Source of the DNA: Chloroflexota bacterium
GTDB taxonomy: Bacteria > Chloroflexota > Anaerolineae > Anaerolineales > Villigracilaceae
Direction: 5' to 3'
DNA length: 8,396 nucleotides
NCBI GenBank assembly: GCA_021812905.1
Contig: JAKAMM010000063.1
Location: 1-8,396 of the forward strand
Shown: piece after piece, positions 1-4,725 of the stretch
Numbering within the stretch: the stretch's first letter is position 1
Layout: every line of letters starts with the position of its first letter
Made by a program: the position numbers and the translations under genes
The notes under the pieces: model-generated
What the model saw: the letters and a program-made list of their open reading frames with translations, nothing else
Told to the model about the DNA's origin: nothing
The model's database searches: none

Positions 1-1
1 C

Positions 2-217
2 TTTGCGTTCCTTGTTTTGTTTTTGATGTTGCTTGCCATGCGGATTTATTTCATGGTCAAGGTGCGCCGCTCCGGCGGGCGGATCATGCCCGATGAAGGC
101 GCAATCAAGCGCGAGGGCGGGTGCGGATGGGATCGCCTGCGTAATGGACTGCGCTCATCCGTCAATATCCTGCGGGATGAAATAATCCATGCCGTTGTTA
201 TCGAAGGCGACCATTAA
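2..217 (+). pseudogene. Possible remnant of a convergent membrane-protein gene (partial at left edge)
   Basis: A plus-strand frame is open from the left edge to a TAA at 215-217. It begins with a strongly hydrophobic stretch (FAFLVLFLMLLAM) and continues with a basic segment (MVKVRRSGGRIMPDEG) that reads like a transmembrane helix followed by its cytoplasmic flank. The first ~40 codons often end in G or C, as real genes here tend to. From about position 120 the frame runs antisense to the GRAM-like gene and stops looking like protein. The simplest reading is a truncated gene whose real 3' end is lost. The helix-plus-basic pattern faintly recalls isoprenylcysteine methyltransferase-like membrane proteins, but I cannot establish the family. 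It could also be chance. Confidence 0.25.
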
Positions 218-499
218 GGCCGCGTCATAATTTTTCCATGACGTGTATACGCCTTTGACCTCGAATTGTTTCTCGGCGACATTGACCGCTTCGCGCGCCG
301 CGCCGGTAACATGACTCAACGGATAAGCCGTTACTCGTCCCAAAGGAAAATCCTGATGGACAAGGCGCGCGTTGGTGAGCCAGAGTTTTCCATGAAGAAC
401 ATAATAACCTGCGCCCAAAACATTTTTGATGTAGTACGCGTTTTCGTCCGTCTTCAAAACGGTTTCGCCTTCAAGTAATGGAAGCGGAAATGTGGACAT
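155..499 (-). CDS. Small GRAM/PH-like domain protein
   Basis: A 114-residue cytosolic protein with no signal peptide or membrane segment. It starts with LPLLEGETVLKTDENAYYI and GKLWLTNARLV, the GRAM/bacterial-PH pattern of a short acidic lead-in, beta strands and a 'G.L.LTn.RLv' core, followed by a possible strand pair ending MDYFIPQDIDG. Proteins of this type bind lipids or act as small beta-barrel adaptors; the role here is unknown. The ATG at 499 is preceded by AGGAGA at good spacing, so the start is firm. The end is odd: the stop TGA (155-157) stands where such domains usually have a Trp (TGG), and the same frame continues AQSITQAIPSA, which looks like the expected closing helix. The gene may therefore be cut short by a nonsense change, or the reading past it may be accidental. 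It lies 56 bp downstream of the nuclease gene. Confidence 0.62.
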   Translation of the reverse strand: MSTFPLPLLEGETVLKTDENAYYIKNVLGAGYYVLHGKLWLTNARLVHQDFPLGRVTAYPLSHVTGAAREAVNVAEKQFEVKGVYTSWKNYDAALMVAFDNNGMDYFIPQDIDG

Positions 500-545
500 G
501 ATTCTCCTGTGAGTTAATGGCTGGTATTTTACAACAACCTACTCT

Positions 546-566
546 ATAAAAAATTCTATTTTTTAT
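546..566. terminator. AT-only palindrome at the end of the nuclease gene
   Basis: ATAAAAAAT, loop TCT, ATTTTTTAT: a perfect 9-bp inverted repeat overlapping the TAG stop of the nuclease gene (556-558). It has no GC pairs, so it would be a weak terminator. It may only be part of an AT-rich junction. Confidence 0.3.
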
Positions 567-1203
567 TAGTGTAAGCAAGCTCTACAAGCTGACCAATTTT
601 TTCATCATCAACCAATTCGATGGGCTTTCCTTTTGCCCATGATTTTGCTGGTTGGCTAAAACCTCGTGGTGCCCAAACCCATGCTCGAATGGCTTTTTCA
701 TGAATCATTGCGCCATATAAATCTCTGATAACTGGCTCACCAATCGGTTTATTCCATTGTTTGCATTGGACTATCTCTTTTTGATTTTTAAGATTCATCA
801 ACATCACATCCACGCCATGATCGCCTGTTTCGCCATTATGTTCGGCATGGTAGCCCATTTTTCTGTAAACTTGAGTTGCAAATTTTTCGAGTTCGATATC
901 TGACATGTAAATCGCTGACTGCTTCTGGATAATTGCGCTACCCTGCGCGTTATTCCATCCAGCCATTGCTCGCCTCCAGGTATTTGCCCGTTCACGTTTT
1001 ATGTATATTCCAATCATAATAATTGCACCGATTGCGGATAATACAGCTATTGATATCAAAACAAGGATTACGATTCTGTTGACAGGAGTGATGCTATTCC
1101 ACCATGCAATTACCGGCGCATAAGCCAATAGAAAAATAACGAAAAGCAACCTTGCTATGTTTTCCCACAATCTCGCAGATGATCGTTTTCTTTTGTTTGC
1201 CAT
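556..1203 (-). CDS. Membrane-anchored Mrr-like restriction endonuclease-fold protein
   Basis: 215 residues. A basic N-terminus (KRKRSSAR) is followed by two hydrophobic segments at about 19-35 and 44-68, predicting a two-helix membrane anchor with both ends in the cytosol. The C-terminal half is an Mrr_cat / restriction-endonuclease-like domain: ELEKFATQVYRKMGY (104-118), then GDHGVDV with Asp132, then IVQCKQW with Gln146-x-Lys148. This is the D...QxK active site known from Mrr-type nucleases, in which Gln replaces the usual acidic residue. Such proteins cleave DNA, some of them modified DNA; the target here is unknown. The ATG at 1203 has GGAGG ten bases upstream. No methyltransferase or other restriction gene is beside it, which fits a solitary Mrr-type enzyme. 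Its codons appear AT-rich compared with the thiolase and dehydrogenase genes, which suggests acquisition by transfer. Confidence 0.8.
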   Translation of the reverse strand: MANKRKRSSARLWENIARLLFVIFLLAYAPVIAWWNSITPVNRIVILVLISIAVLSAIGAIIMIGIYIKRERANTWRRAMAGWNNAQGSAIIQKQSAIYMSDIELEKFATQVYRKMGYHAEHNGETGDHGVDVMLMNLKNQKEIVQCKQWNKPIGEPVIRDLYGAMIHEKAIRAWVWAPRGFSQPAKSWAKGKPIELVDDEKIGQLVELAYTNKK

Positions 1204-1227
1204 TTTGTTCCTCCGCGTTTTTTGATA

Positions 1228-1233
1228 ATTATA
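1228..1233 (-). promoter_or_regulatory. Candidate -10 box for the nuclease gene
   Basis: Minus-strand TATAAT lies 25 bp before the nuclease ATG, with GGAGG in between. I see no convincing -35 hexamer 16-18 bp upstream, so this rests on the -10 box alone. Confidence 0.33.
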
Positions 1234-1234
1234 A

Positions 1235-1268
1235 TTCAGCCGTCAACATTTTTCTGCTGACGGCTGAA
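1235..1268. terminator. Hairpin downstream of the chimeric ORF
   Basis: Perfect 11-bp inverted repeat TTCAGCCGTCA / TGACGGCTGAA with a 12-nt loop. On the minus strand it follows the stop of the chimeric ORF by 23 bp and is followed by TTATAATTATC, which is T-rich but not a clean U-run. It could act as a terminator between the chimera and the nuclease gene. Its right arm merges into the heptamer repeat. Confidence 0.45.
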
Positions 1269-1297
1269 AGCTAACAGCTAATCGCTAATAGCTAGTA
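1256..1297. repeat. Six tandem degenerate heptamers (GCTRAYN-like)
   Basis: Consecutive 7-mers: GCTGACG, GCTGAAA, GCTAACA, GCTAATC, GCTAATA, GCTAGTA. All share GCT at positions 1-3 and most share A at position 5. The array includes the stop codon of the chimeric ORF (1292-1294) and the right arm of the hairpin at 1235-1268. A 7-bp period would shift any reading frame crossing it. Confidence 0.6.
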
Positions 1298-1576
1298 TTG
1301 ATAAAATCCTCGTCCAGTTTTACGGCCAAGATACCCCGCATCTACCATCCTCCTCAGCAGAGGGGCGGGGCGGTACTTGTCTTCACCCAAATCTCTTTGC
1401 AAAACTTCCATCACGAATAAAACCACATCCAGGCCGATCAGATCGCACAGCGCCAGCGGGCCCATCGGGTGGTTCATGCCGAGTTTCATGTTGTGGAGAT
1501 TAAGTGCTATTGCGCCCGATTTCAGCGCTTCTTCAATTTTCTTCTCTGCTTCACGATATGCCCAGTCACGCGCCAT
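1292..1576 (-). pseudogene. Chimeric ORF: LRR-protein start fused to the C-terminus of a second 3-hydroxybutyryl-CoA dehydrogenase
   Basis: An uninterrupted 94-codon frame from the ATG at 1574-1576, preceded by AAAGGCGG. That Shine-Dalgarno matches the one before the LRR fragment at 2777. Residues 1-30 ([20 protein letters not shown]...) match the helical cap that opens many LRR proteins. From the shared Met-Lys-Leu onwards, about 65 residues match the C-terminus of the intact dehydrogenase at 3880-4725: [28 protein letters not shown]. Only three residues differ (Ala/Thr, Arg/Lys, Gln/Lys), yet roughly two dozen codons differ silently. The tail therefore came from a diverged gene that had been under selection, not from a fresh copy of its neighbour. 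The product lacks the NAD-binding domain and the catalytic His and Glu, so it cannot be a dehydrogenase. The junction is at a 'MKL' that fits both parents. It may be translated, but most likely it is a relic. Confidence 0.75.
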
Positions 1577-1632
1577 GGTTGCCGCCTTTGTTTTCAACGG
1601 ATAGGGAACAGATGAACAAATGTCGGATGGTG

Positions 1633-1654
1633 AGTTTCGTTGTATCCGATTTCA
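1633..1654 (-). pseudogene. LRR-gene fragment E (22 bp)
   Basis: 20 of 22 bases match positions 2704-2725, the codons of LRR fragment C that read KSDATKL. The match ends exactly where the palindrome at 1655-1752 begins, so this is the part of a broken LRR unit lying beyond that palindrome. At this length chance is not fully excluded, but the matching location inside the same gene segment argues for real homology. Confidence 0.5.
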
Positions 1655-1752
1655 CCCCCTCTGTCCTACGGACATCTCCCCCAAATACGACAGGGAAACT
1701 TTTTATGACAGCCAAAGTTAGAATGTCGTATTTGGGGGAGACCGAGAGGGGG
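1655..1752. repeat. Long palindromic element 1
   Basis: Perfect 18-bp arms TCTCCCCCAAATACGACA (1675-1692) and its complement (1724-1741), with a 31-bp centre. Outside them is a further 8-bp pair, CCCCCTCT (1655-1662) and AGAGGGGG (1745-1752). The left side carries an extra small hairpin, TGTCC-TAC-GGACA (1662-1674). The arm core CCCCCAAATxCGAC is shared with palindrome 2 at 2801-2870, so the two are related. There is no coding capacity and no clear target duplication. It could be a MITE-like or REP-like element, or an RNA hairpin. Confidence 0.6.
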
Positions 1753-1795
1753 CGGGTTGTTGGATTCATTGAGTGTATTTTACTTGCCGAGAGTG

Positions 1796-1857
1796 TATGT
1801 TGCGCCCGATTTCAGCGCTTGTTCGATTTTGTTTTGTGCTGGGAGATAGATTGGTCA
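1796..1857 (-). pseudogene. LRR-gene 5' fragment A, frameshifted
   Basis: On the minus strand it begins CATGACCAA and aligns along its length with the opening codons of LRR fragment C (DQAYLLAEKKIEQALKSDAT). One base is missing near the start, so the frame from the ATG ends after 17 codons, while the shifted frame still reads KIEQALKSGAT. The match stops after the ACA codon at about 1796. No Shine-Dalgarno of the AAAGGCGG type precedes it; the direct repeat lies directly upstream instead. Confidence 0.6.
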
Positions 1858-1980
1858 TGGGGCATGGGAGGAACCCCCTTCCATCTTCCCCCAAAAGGGG
1901 GAAGGGCTGGTGCATTTCTGACAAGAGTTTGGATGAATCATTTGGTGTATTTGGTTTGACTCTGGTGCTTTTGGGAGTTA
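1851..1980. repeat. Direct repeat R, copy 1
   Basis: Positions 1851-1950 match 2558-2657 at about 91% with no gaps (offset 707 bp), and weaker similarity continues to about 1980. The core is an 8-bp stem with an AAAA loop (CTTCCCCC 1885-1892, GGGGGAAG 1897-1904) inside AACCCCCTTCCAT...GGG. The far end (minus-strand ATGATTCATCCAAACTCTTG) reads as the continuation of the LRR fragments. Confidence 0.75.
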
Positions 1981-2010
1981 GGCTGAAAACAGAGTGGTCT
2001 TTGAGGATCT

Positions 2011-2264
2011 TTAGCGATAGACTTCGCGGCGATGTCCAACCGATAAAATCACGACCCGTTTTGTCTTGTCGTCAATGGTGTAGAGAATTCGATAGTCCCC
2101 CACGCGTAAACGATAATTTCCTGTCCTTGTAATTTCTTGACTCCCGTTGGGCGGGGATTTTCCTCCAGCGCCAGCAAACGCGTGACAATGCGTTTGTGAA
2201 CGGGTTTTTCAAGCGCGTCCAACTCTTTTTCGGCGGAACGCTGGATGATGGCCTGAAAGGTCAT
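2011..2264 (-). pseudogene. RelE/ParE-type toxin, frameshifted
   Basis: The ATG at 2262-2264 overlaps the antitoxin stop by one base (TAATG). The first 49 residues (MTFQAIIQRSAEKELDALEK... NPRPTGVKKLQGQE) are a clean RelE/ParE-superfamily mRNA-interferase N-terminus. The frame then turns to nonsense and stops at 2049. Restoring one A in the run at 2117-2119 gives QENYRLRVGDYRILYTIDD and a C-terminus VGHRREVYR ending in TAA at 2011-2013, an 84-residue protein of normal family length. The conserved YRLRVGDYR and GHRR segments, which carry the RNA-binding and catalytic residues, lie entirely after the break, so the product as written should be inactive. A single-base assembly error in an A run is an alternative explanation. 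Confidence 0.8.
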
Positions 2265-2467
2265 TATTTACTTGCCTTTTCCCGCAAATAATCACGCAAT
2301 GGGCGACCTGGTTCGTTGCGGCGTTCTTCAATAATCGCCAAATCCACCAGGTCGTGGCGAAGATCCTCATCTTGAATAATGTATTGGATTACGGCGCGTT
2401 TTTCTTCAGCGGGAAGTACGTTGAAAGCGCTCCAAAAAACTTCGGCTGTTGCTTGTGTTGTAGCCAT
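2264..2467 (-). CDS. Antitoxin of the RelE/ParE-type module
   Basis: 67 residues: MATTQATAEVFWSAFNVLPAEEKRAVIQYIIQ, then acidic helices and the conserved-looking tail EERRNEPGRPLRDYLREK. This matches small antitoxins found directly upstream of RelE/ParE toxins: a helical N-terminal region for dimerisation and DNA binding, and a C-terminal tail that wraps the toxin. GAAGGAG stands eight bases before the ATG. The stop overlaps the toxin ATG, the usual coupling in such modules. Antitoxins of this kind normally repress their own promoter. TAAAAT at about 2490 on the minus strand could be the -10 box, but no good -35 is visible. The frame is intact although its partner is broken. Confidence 0.8.
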   Translation of the reverse strand: MATTQATAEVFWSAFNVLPAEEKRAVIQYIIQDEDLRHDLVDLAIIEERRNEPGRPLRDYLREKASK

Positions 2468-2515
2468 TGAAATACTCCTTCTATGAATGATATTTTACCG
2501 CTAATTGATTTGCGA

Positions 2516-2565
2516 AACGCCCGCGCTTGTTTGATTTTTTTCTGCTTGGGGATAGGGTTGGTCAT
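2516..2565 (-). pseudogene. LRR-gene 5' fragment B, interrupted by the toxin-antitoxin module
   Basis: Minus-strand CATGACCAA-CCCTATCC...AAGCAGAAAAAAATCAAACAAGCGC aligns with the first codons of fragment C, with small indels that break the frame. The match ends near 2516, about 50 bp before the antitoxin ATG. Matching LRR-tail sequence resumes just past the toxin stop (GATCCTCAAAGA at about 2008-1997, then the CCAAAAGCACC... tail leading into repeat R). This places the toxin-antitoxin pair inside this unit. Confidence 0.5.
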
Positions 2566-2687
2566 GGGGTATGGGAGGAACCCCCTTCCATCTTCCCCCA
2601 AAAGGGGGAAGGGTTGTTTGGTTTTTGACAAGAGTTTGGATGAATCATTTGCTGTACTTGTTTTGATTGTGGCATTTTGGCGAGTCT
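2558..2687. repeat. Direct repeat R, copy 2
   Basis: Counterpart of 1851-1980, with the same stem CTTCCCCC (2592-2599) / GGGGGAAG (2604-2611) and AAAA loop. On the minus strand it directly follows the LRR codons of fragment C and leads into fragment B, so the order is LRR - R - LRR with a 212-bp spacing between the two starts. Confidence 0.75.
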
Positions 2688-2777
2688 CATTTCTTTGAGA
2701 TCAAGTTTCGTTGCGTCCGATTTCAGCGCTTGTTCGATTTTCTTTTCTGCTAAGAGATAGGCTTGGTCATGTGTCAT
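2562..2777 (-). pseudogene. LRR-gene 5' fragment C, best preserved copy
   Basis: From the ATG at 2775-2777, with AAAGGCGG upstream as in the chimera, it reads MTHDQAYLLAEKKIEQALKS, DATKLDLKEMRLAKMP. That is an amphipathic cap helix followed by one LRR-like L.L..M.L..MP motif, as at the N-terminus of COG4886/Roc-COR-type LRR proteins. Known family members continue with many repeats; this one runs straight into repeat R (SKQVQQMIHPNSCQ...) and stops at a TGA formed inside the CATGACC of fragment B. The 71-residue product holds only one repeat. A longer frame from 2852 crosses palindrome 2 and is not a believable start. It is probably a relic, though it could be expressed. Confidence 0.55.
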
Positions 2778-2800
2778 GGTGTCCGCCTTTTGTGGTGAGG

Positions 2801-2870
2801 CCACCCCCAAATCCGACGATTCAAACGTTGAATCCGTATACAATATTTTCATCGTCGGATTTGGGGGTGG
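2801..2870. repeat. Long palindromic element 2
   Basis: Perfect 20-bp arms (2801-2820 and 2851-2870) starting CCACCCCCAAATCCGACG, around a 30-bp AT-rich centre. It lies 24 bp upstream of the LRR fragment C start. It shares the arm core CCCCCAAATxCGAC and the ~30-bp centre length with palindrome 1; the centre sequences themselves are not obviously alike. The arms are long and perfect for a neutral relic. There is no obvious flanking duplication. Confidence 0.7.
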
Positions 2871-2923
2871 GGATCGGAAAATTTCATTGGGTGTGGAGAT
2901 ATTTTACCTGCAAATTAAAGTCG

Positions 2924-2959
2924 ATAATGGCGAGGCACATCATTATGCCTCGCCATTAT
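2924..2959 (-). terminator. Terminator-like hairpin after the LysM gene
   Basis: Perfect 14-bp stem ATAATGGCGAGGCA / TGCCTCGCCATTAT with an 8-nt loop, 25 bp downstream of the LysM stop. On the minus strand the stem ends in ATTAT and is followed by CGACTTTAATTT, a modest T-rich tail. The strong GC core makes it a good transcript end or 3' stabiliser. Confidence 0.6.
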
Positions 2960-2984
2960 GTTTGTGAAAAGATCATCAACTTTA

Positions 2985-3773
2985 CTATTCGACGACGACT
3001 TTGCTGCTGTAAAACGTGATGGAATGGTTCGAATCTGCGCCAAGGTTGAAATGTCCCTCGAACTTATGACTGCCAACCCAGGCAACATAGATATACCATC
3101 CGGCTGGCACTTCGACATCCATTGTCCCGCTTACCGGGTATTCGCGAATAACACCTATGCCATCCCTCGTCGTGCCCTGCAATGATACATAGACATCGCC
3201 ATTGGCCTGATTGGATAATTTGATATTCCCGGTTGGAGTTCCTGCAGGTACTGTGCCATAGGAAAGCGCAGTTGGTTTCTCCGTGGGAGTCGGCACAATT
3301 GCGAACCACGCTGAGTAGGGCGCGTAGTTCACCTGTCCGGCTGATGTGGGCAGATAGATCACCTGTCCGGCATACAGAAGATTTATGTCCCAGATATTCG
3401 GATTGGCCGCCCACAGAGCATATACGCTCATCCCCAAACGGCTGGCAATCGCGGAGAATGTGTCACCATACTGGACAATGTAAGTGCCGTTGAAACTGCT
3501 GTAATTATTATTGTTGCTTTGATTGTTGTAGTTGTTGCCGGGAACCGTCAGGGTCTGACCTGCATACAGAGATGCGCTGATGCCGGGGTTGGCGGCGTAA
3601 ATGGCGGAAGCCGTGGTGCCGCAGGTCGCGGCAATCGTATCAACCGTTTGGCCCTGCTCGACGATGTATATTCCGCCGCATACTCCTCCAGCCTGGGCGC
3701 TGACTGGAATTACCAGGAAGGCCAGTAGTACCAAAATGAGAACAGAACCTTGGGCAAAAGTTTTAAGTGACAA
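2985..3773 (-). CDS. Secreted protein with two LysM domains
   Basis: 262 residues from a TTG start at 3771-3773, chosen because AAGGAGG sits six bases upstream and the product then opens with a textbook signal peptide (MSLKTFAQGSVLILVLLAFL, cleavage after VSAQA, about residue 28). Starts at ATG 3818 or 3929 lack a Shine-Dalgarno and would put unrelated residues ahead of the signal. LysM 1 spans about 35-78 (YIVEQGQTVDTIAATCGTT...NPG...YAGQTLTVP) and LysM 2 about 97-142 (YIVQYGDTFSAIASRLGMS...NPN...YAGQVIYLP), joined by an Asn-rich linker. LysM domains bind N-acetylglucosamine polymers such as peptidoglycan. Cys32 and Cys51 could form a disulfide. After a Pro/Thr linker (PTPTEKP) comes a beta-rich domain of about 95 residues (GNIKLSNQANGDVYVSLQG... 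VPAGWYIYVAWVG) that I do not recognise. There is no catalytic domain, so a wall-attached or matrix protein is likely. Confidence 0.85.
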   Translation of the reverse strand: MSLKTFAQGSVLILVLLAFLVIPVSAQAGGVCGGIYIVEQGQTVDTIAATCGTTASAIYAANPGISASLYAGQTLTVPGNNYNNQSNNNNYSSFNGTYIVQYGDTFSAIASRLGMSVYALWAANPNIWDINLLYAGQVIYLPTSAGQVNYAPYSAWFAIVPTPTEKPTALSYGTVPAGTPTGNIKLSNQANGDVYVSLQGTTRDGIGVIREYPVSGTMDVEVPAGWYIYVAWVGSHKFEGHFNLGADSNHSITFYSSKVVVE

Positions 3774-3819
3774 TGTTCGCCTCCTTGGAGTGGAAGCCAA
3801 AAAGTTCTTTGATACCATA

Positions 3820-3849
3820 ATAATACAAAAAAAGGTGAAATACAACCAA
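3820..3849 (-). promoter_or_regulatory. Candidate promoter of the LysM gene
   Basis: Minus-strand TTGGTT (3849-3844), an 18-bp spacer, then TATTAT (3825-3820). Transcription would begin near 3813, giving a ~40-nt leader with the AAGGAGG before the TTG start. It sits in the 106-bp gap after the dehydrogenase gene. Confidence 0.4.
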
Positions 3850-3857
3850 CAAGAAAC

Positions 3858-3881
3858 AATCACATCGCAGTGGTTGTGATT
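3858..3881 (-). terminator. Weak hairpin at the end of hbd
   Basis: AATCACA / TGTGATT, a 7-bp stem with a 10-nt loop overlapping the stop codon. It is followed on the minus strand by GTTTCTTGTTGGTTGTATTT. The stem is short and AT-rich, so it is a poor terminator at best. Confidence 0.3.
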
Positions 3882-4725
3882 AATACTTATAAAACCCTCT
3901 CCCTGTCTTTCTTCCCAAATACCCCGCATCTACCATTTTCCTCAGTAAGGGAGCGGGACGATATTTATCTTCGCCCAAATCTCTTTGCAAAACTTCCATC
4001 ACGAATAAAACCACATCCAGGCCGATCAAATCACACAGAGTCAGTGGACCCATCGGATGATTCATGCCCAGTTTCATTACGGCATCAATCGCTTCGGGCG
4101 TGCCGACATTTTCTGACAGTGCGAAAATCGCTTCATTGATCATCGGACATAAAATGCGGTTGGAGATAAATCCCGGCGAGTCGTTGGCTTCAACAGGCAA
4201 CTTGCCCATCAACATGCAAATATCGATTGTGGTTTGCAAAGTCTCGTCGCTGGTGGCGAGTCCTTTGATGACCTCCACCAGTTTCATCAGCGGTACGGGA
4301 TTCATGAAGTGCATCCCGATGACCTTATCGGGACGCTTGGTCTGAGCGGCAATTTTGGTAATGCTGATAGATGATGTATTGCTGGCAATGATGACGCCTT
4401 CGCGCGCCGCGGCATCCAGATCTTTGAAGATTTTGAATTTCAGTTCGGGGTTTTCGGTGGCGGCCTCGATGACGAAGTCTGCTTTTGCGAGATCGTCATA
4501 AGTCGAGACAAAGCTGATTTTATCGGCGGCCGTTTTCTGGTCCGCGGTGAGCGTACCTTTTTCAACTAATTTCGCCGTTGACTTGGCAATCGTCGCTTTT
4601 GCTTTTTCCAGCGCGGCGGGCACGACATCCATGCAAGTGACCTGGTAGCCACTCGTCGCCGCGACTTGCGCGATGCCGTTGCCCATTGTCCCCGCGCCGA
4701 TGACGAAGATATGTTTTATGGTCAT
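3880..4725 (-). CDS. hbd: 3-hydroxybutyryl-CoA dehydrogenase
   Basis: 281 residues, the usual length. It reduces acetoacetyl-CoA to 3-hydroxybutyryl-CoA with NAD(P)H, or runs the reverse reaction in beta-oxidation; cytosolic. The N-terminal Rossmann fold has GAGTMGNG (10-17) and Asp33 at the end of the second strand, which favours NAD. SNTSS (115-119), His139 in GMHFMNP, Glu151 and Asn189 in SPGFISNR match the Ser, His-Glu pair and Asn of the family active site. The C-terminal helical domain contains [11 protein letters not shown]. The ATG at 4725 has GGAGG upstream and overlaps the DinB-gene stop (ATGA), so translation is probably coupled; a frame open to 4806 is only overlap with that gene. 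The last ~65 codons have a diverged second copy in the chimera at 1292-1576, including a block identical over 55 bases. Confidence 0.95.
   Translation of the reverse strand: MTIKHIFVIGAGTMGNGIAQVAATSGYQVTCMDVVPAALEKAKATIAKSTAKLVEKGTLTADQKTAADKISFVSTYDDLAKADFVIEAATENPELKFKIFKDLDAAAREGVIIASNTSSISITKIAAQTKRPDKVIGMHFMNPVPLMKLVEVIKGLATSDETLQTTIDICMLMGKLPVEANDSPGFISNRILCPMINEAIFALSENVGTPEAIDAVMKLGMNHPMGPLTLCDLIGLDVVLFVMEVLQRDLGEDKYRPAPLLRKMVDAGYLGRKTGRGFYKY

Larger units (their letters stand above)
1577..2010. other. Gene-free stretch made of repeats and LRR-gene fragments
   Basis: No frame here has both a start signal and protein-like sequence. The stretch contains an LRR codon fragment (1633-1654), a long palindrome (1655-1752), a second LRR 5' fragment (1796-1857), one copy of the ~130-bp direct repeat (1851-1980), and about 30 bp of LRR-like tail up to the toxin stop. 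Longer open frames across it are by-products of these repeats. Confidence 0.7.
2468..2984. other. Gene-poor stretch between antitoxin and LysM gene
   Basis: It contains LRR fragment B (2516-2565), repeat R copy 2 (2558-2687), LRR fragment C with a working-looking start (2562-2777), palindrome 2 (2801-2870), and a terminator-like hairpin for the LysM gene (2924-2959). I find no intact conserved gene. Confidence 0.7.

Noticed and set aside
1885..1904. Repeat R hairpin as a standard intrinsic terminator
   Set aside because: There is no U-run on either side in either copy, and no gene ends at a suitable distance for both copies.
1504..1959. 151-codon plus-strand frame across the repeats
   Set aside because: It has no start signal, lies antisense to LRR fragments and palindrome 1, and its protein is just the repeat sequence translated.
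2110..2125. Programmed -1 frameshift in the toxin gene
   Set aside because: The site CAG GAA ATT is not a slippery heptamer and I saw no strong stimulatory hairpin after it; a plain deletion is simpler.
1851..2687. Repeat R as a CRISPR or integron attC site
   Set aside because: There are only two copies 707 bp apart with no regular spacers, no RYYYAAC/GTTRRRY core sites, and no cas or integrase gene in view.
2389..2698. Frames encoding 'PFPLLGEDGRGFLP'-type peptides around repeat R
   Set aside because: These are translations of the hairpin repeat in different frames and have no independent support as proteins.
3519..3879. Plus-strand frames opposite the LysM gene
   Set aside because: They mirror the codon pattern of the LysM gene and lack start signals.
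2985..3929. LysM gene starting at ATG 3929 or 3818
   Set aside because: Neither has a Shine-Dalgarno. The region 3774-3929 includes the candidate promoter and the end of hbd, and the TTG at 3773 follows AAGGAGG and yields a proper signal peptide.
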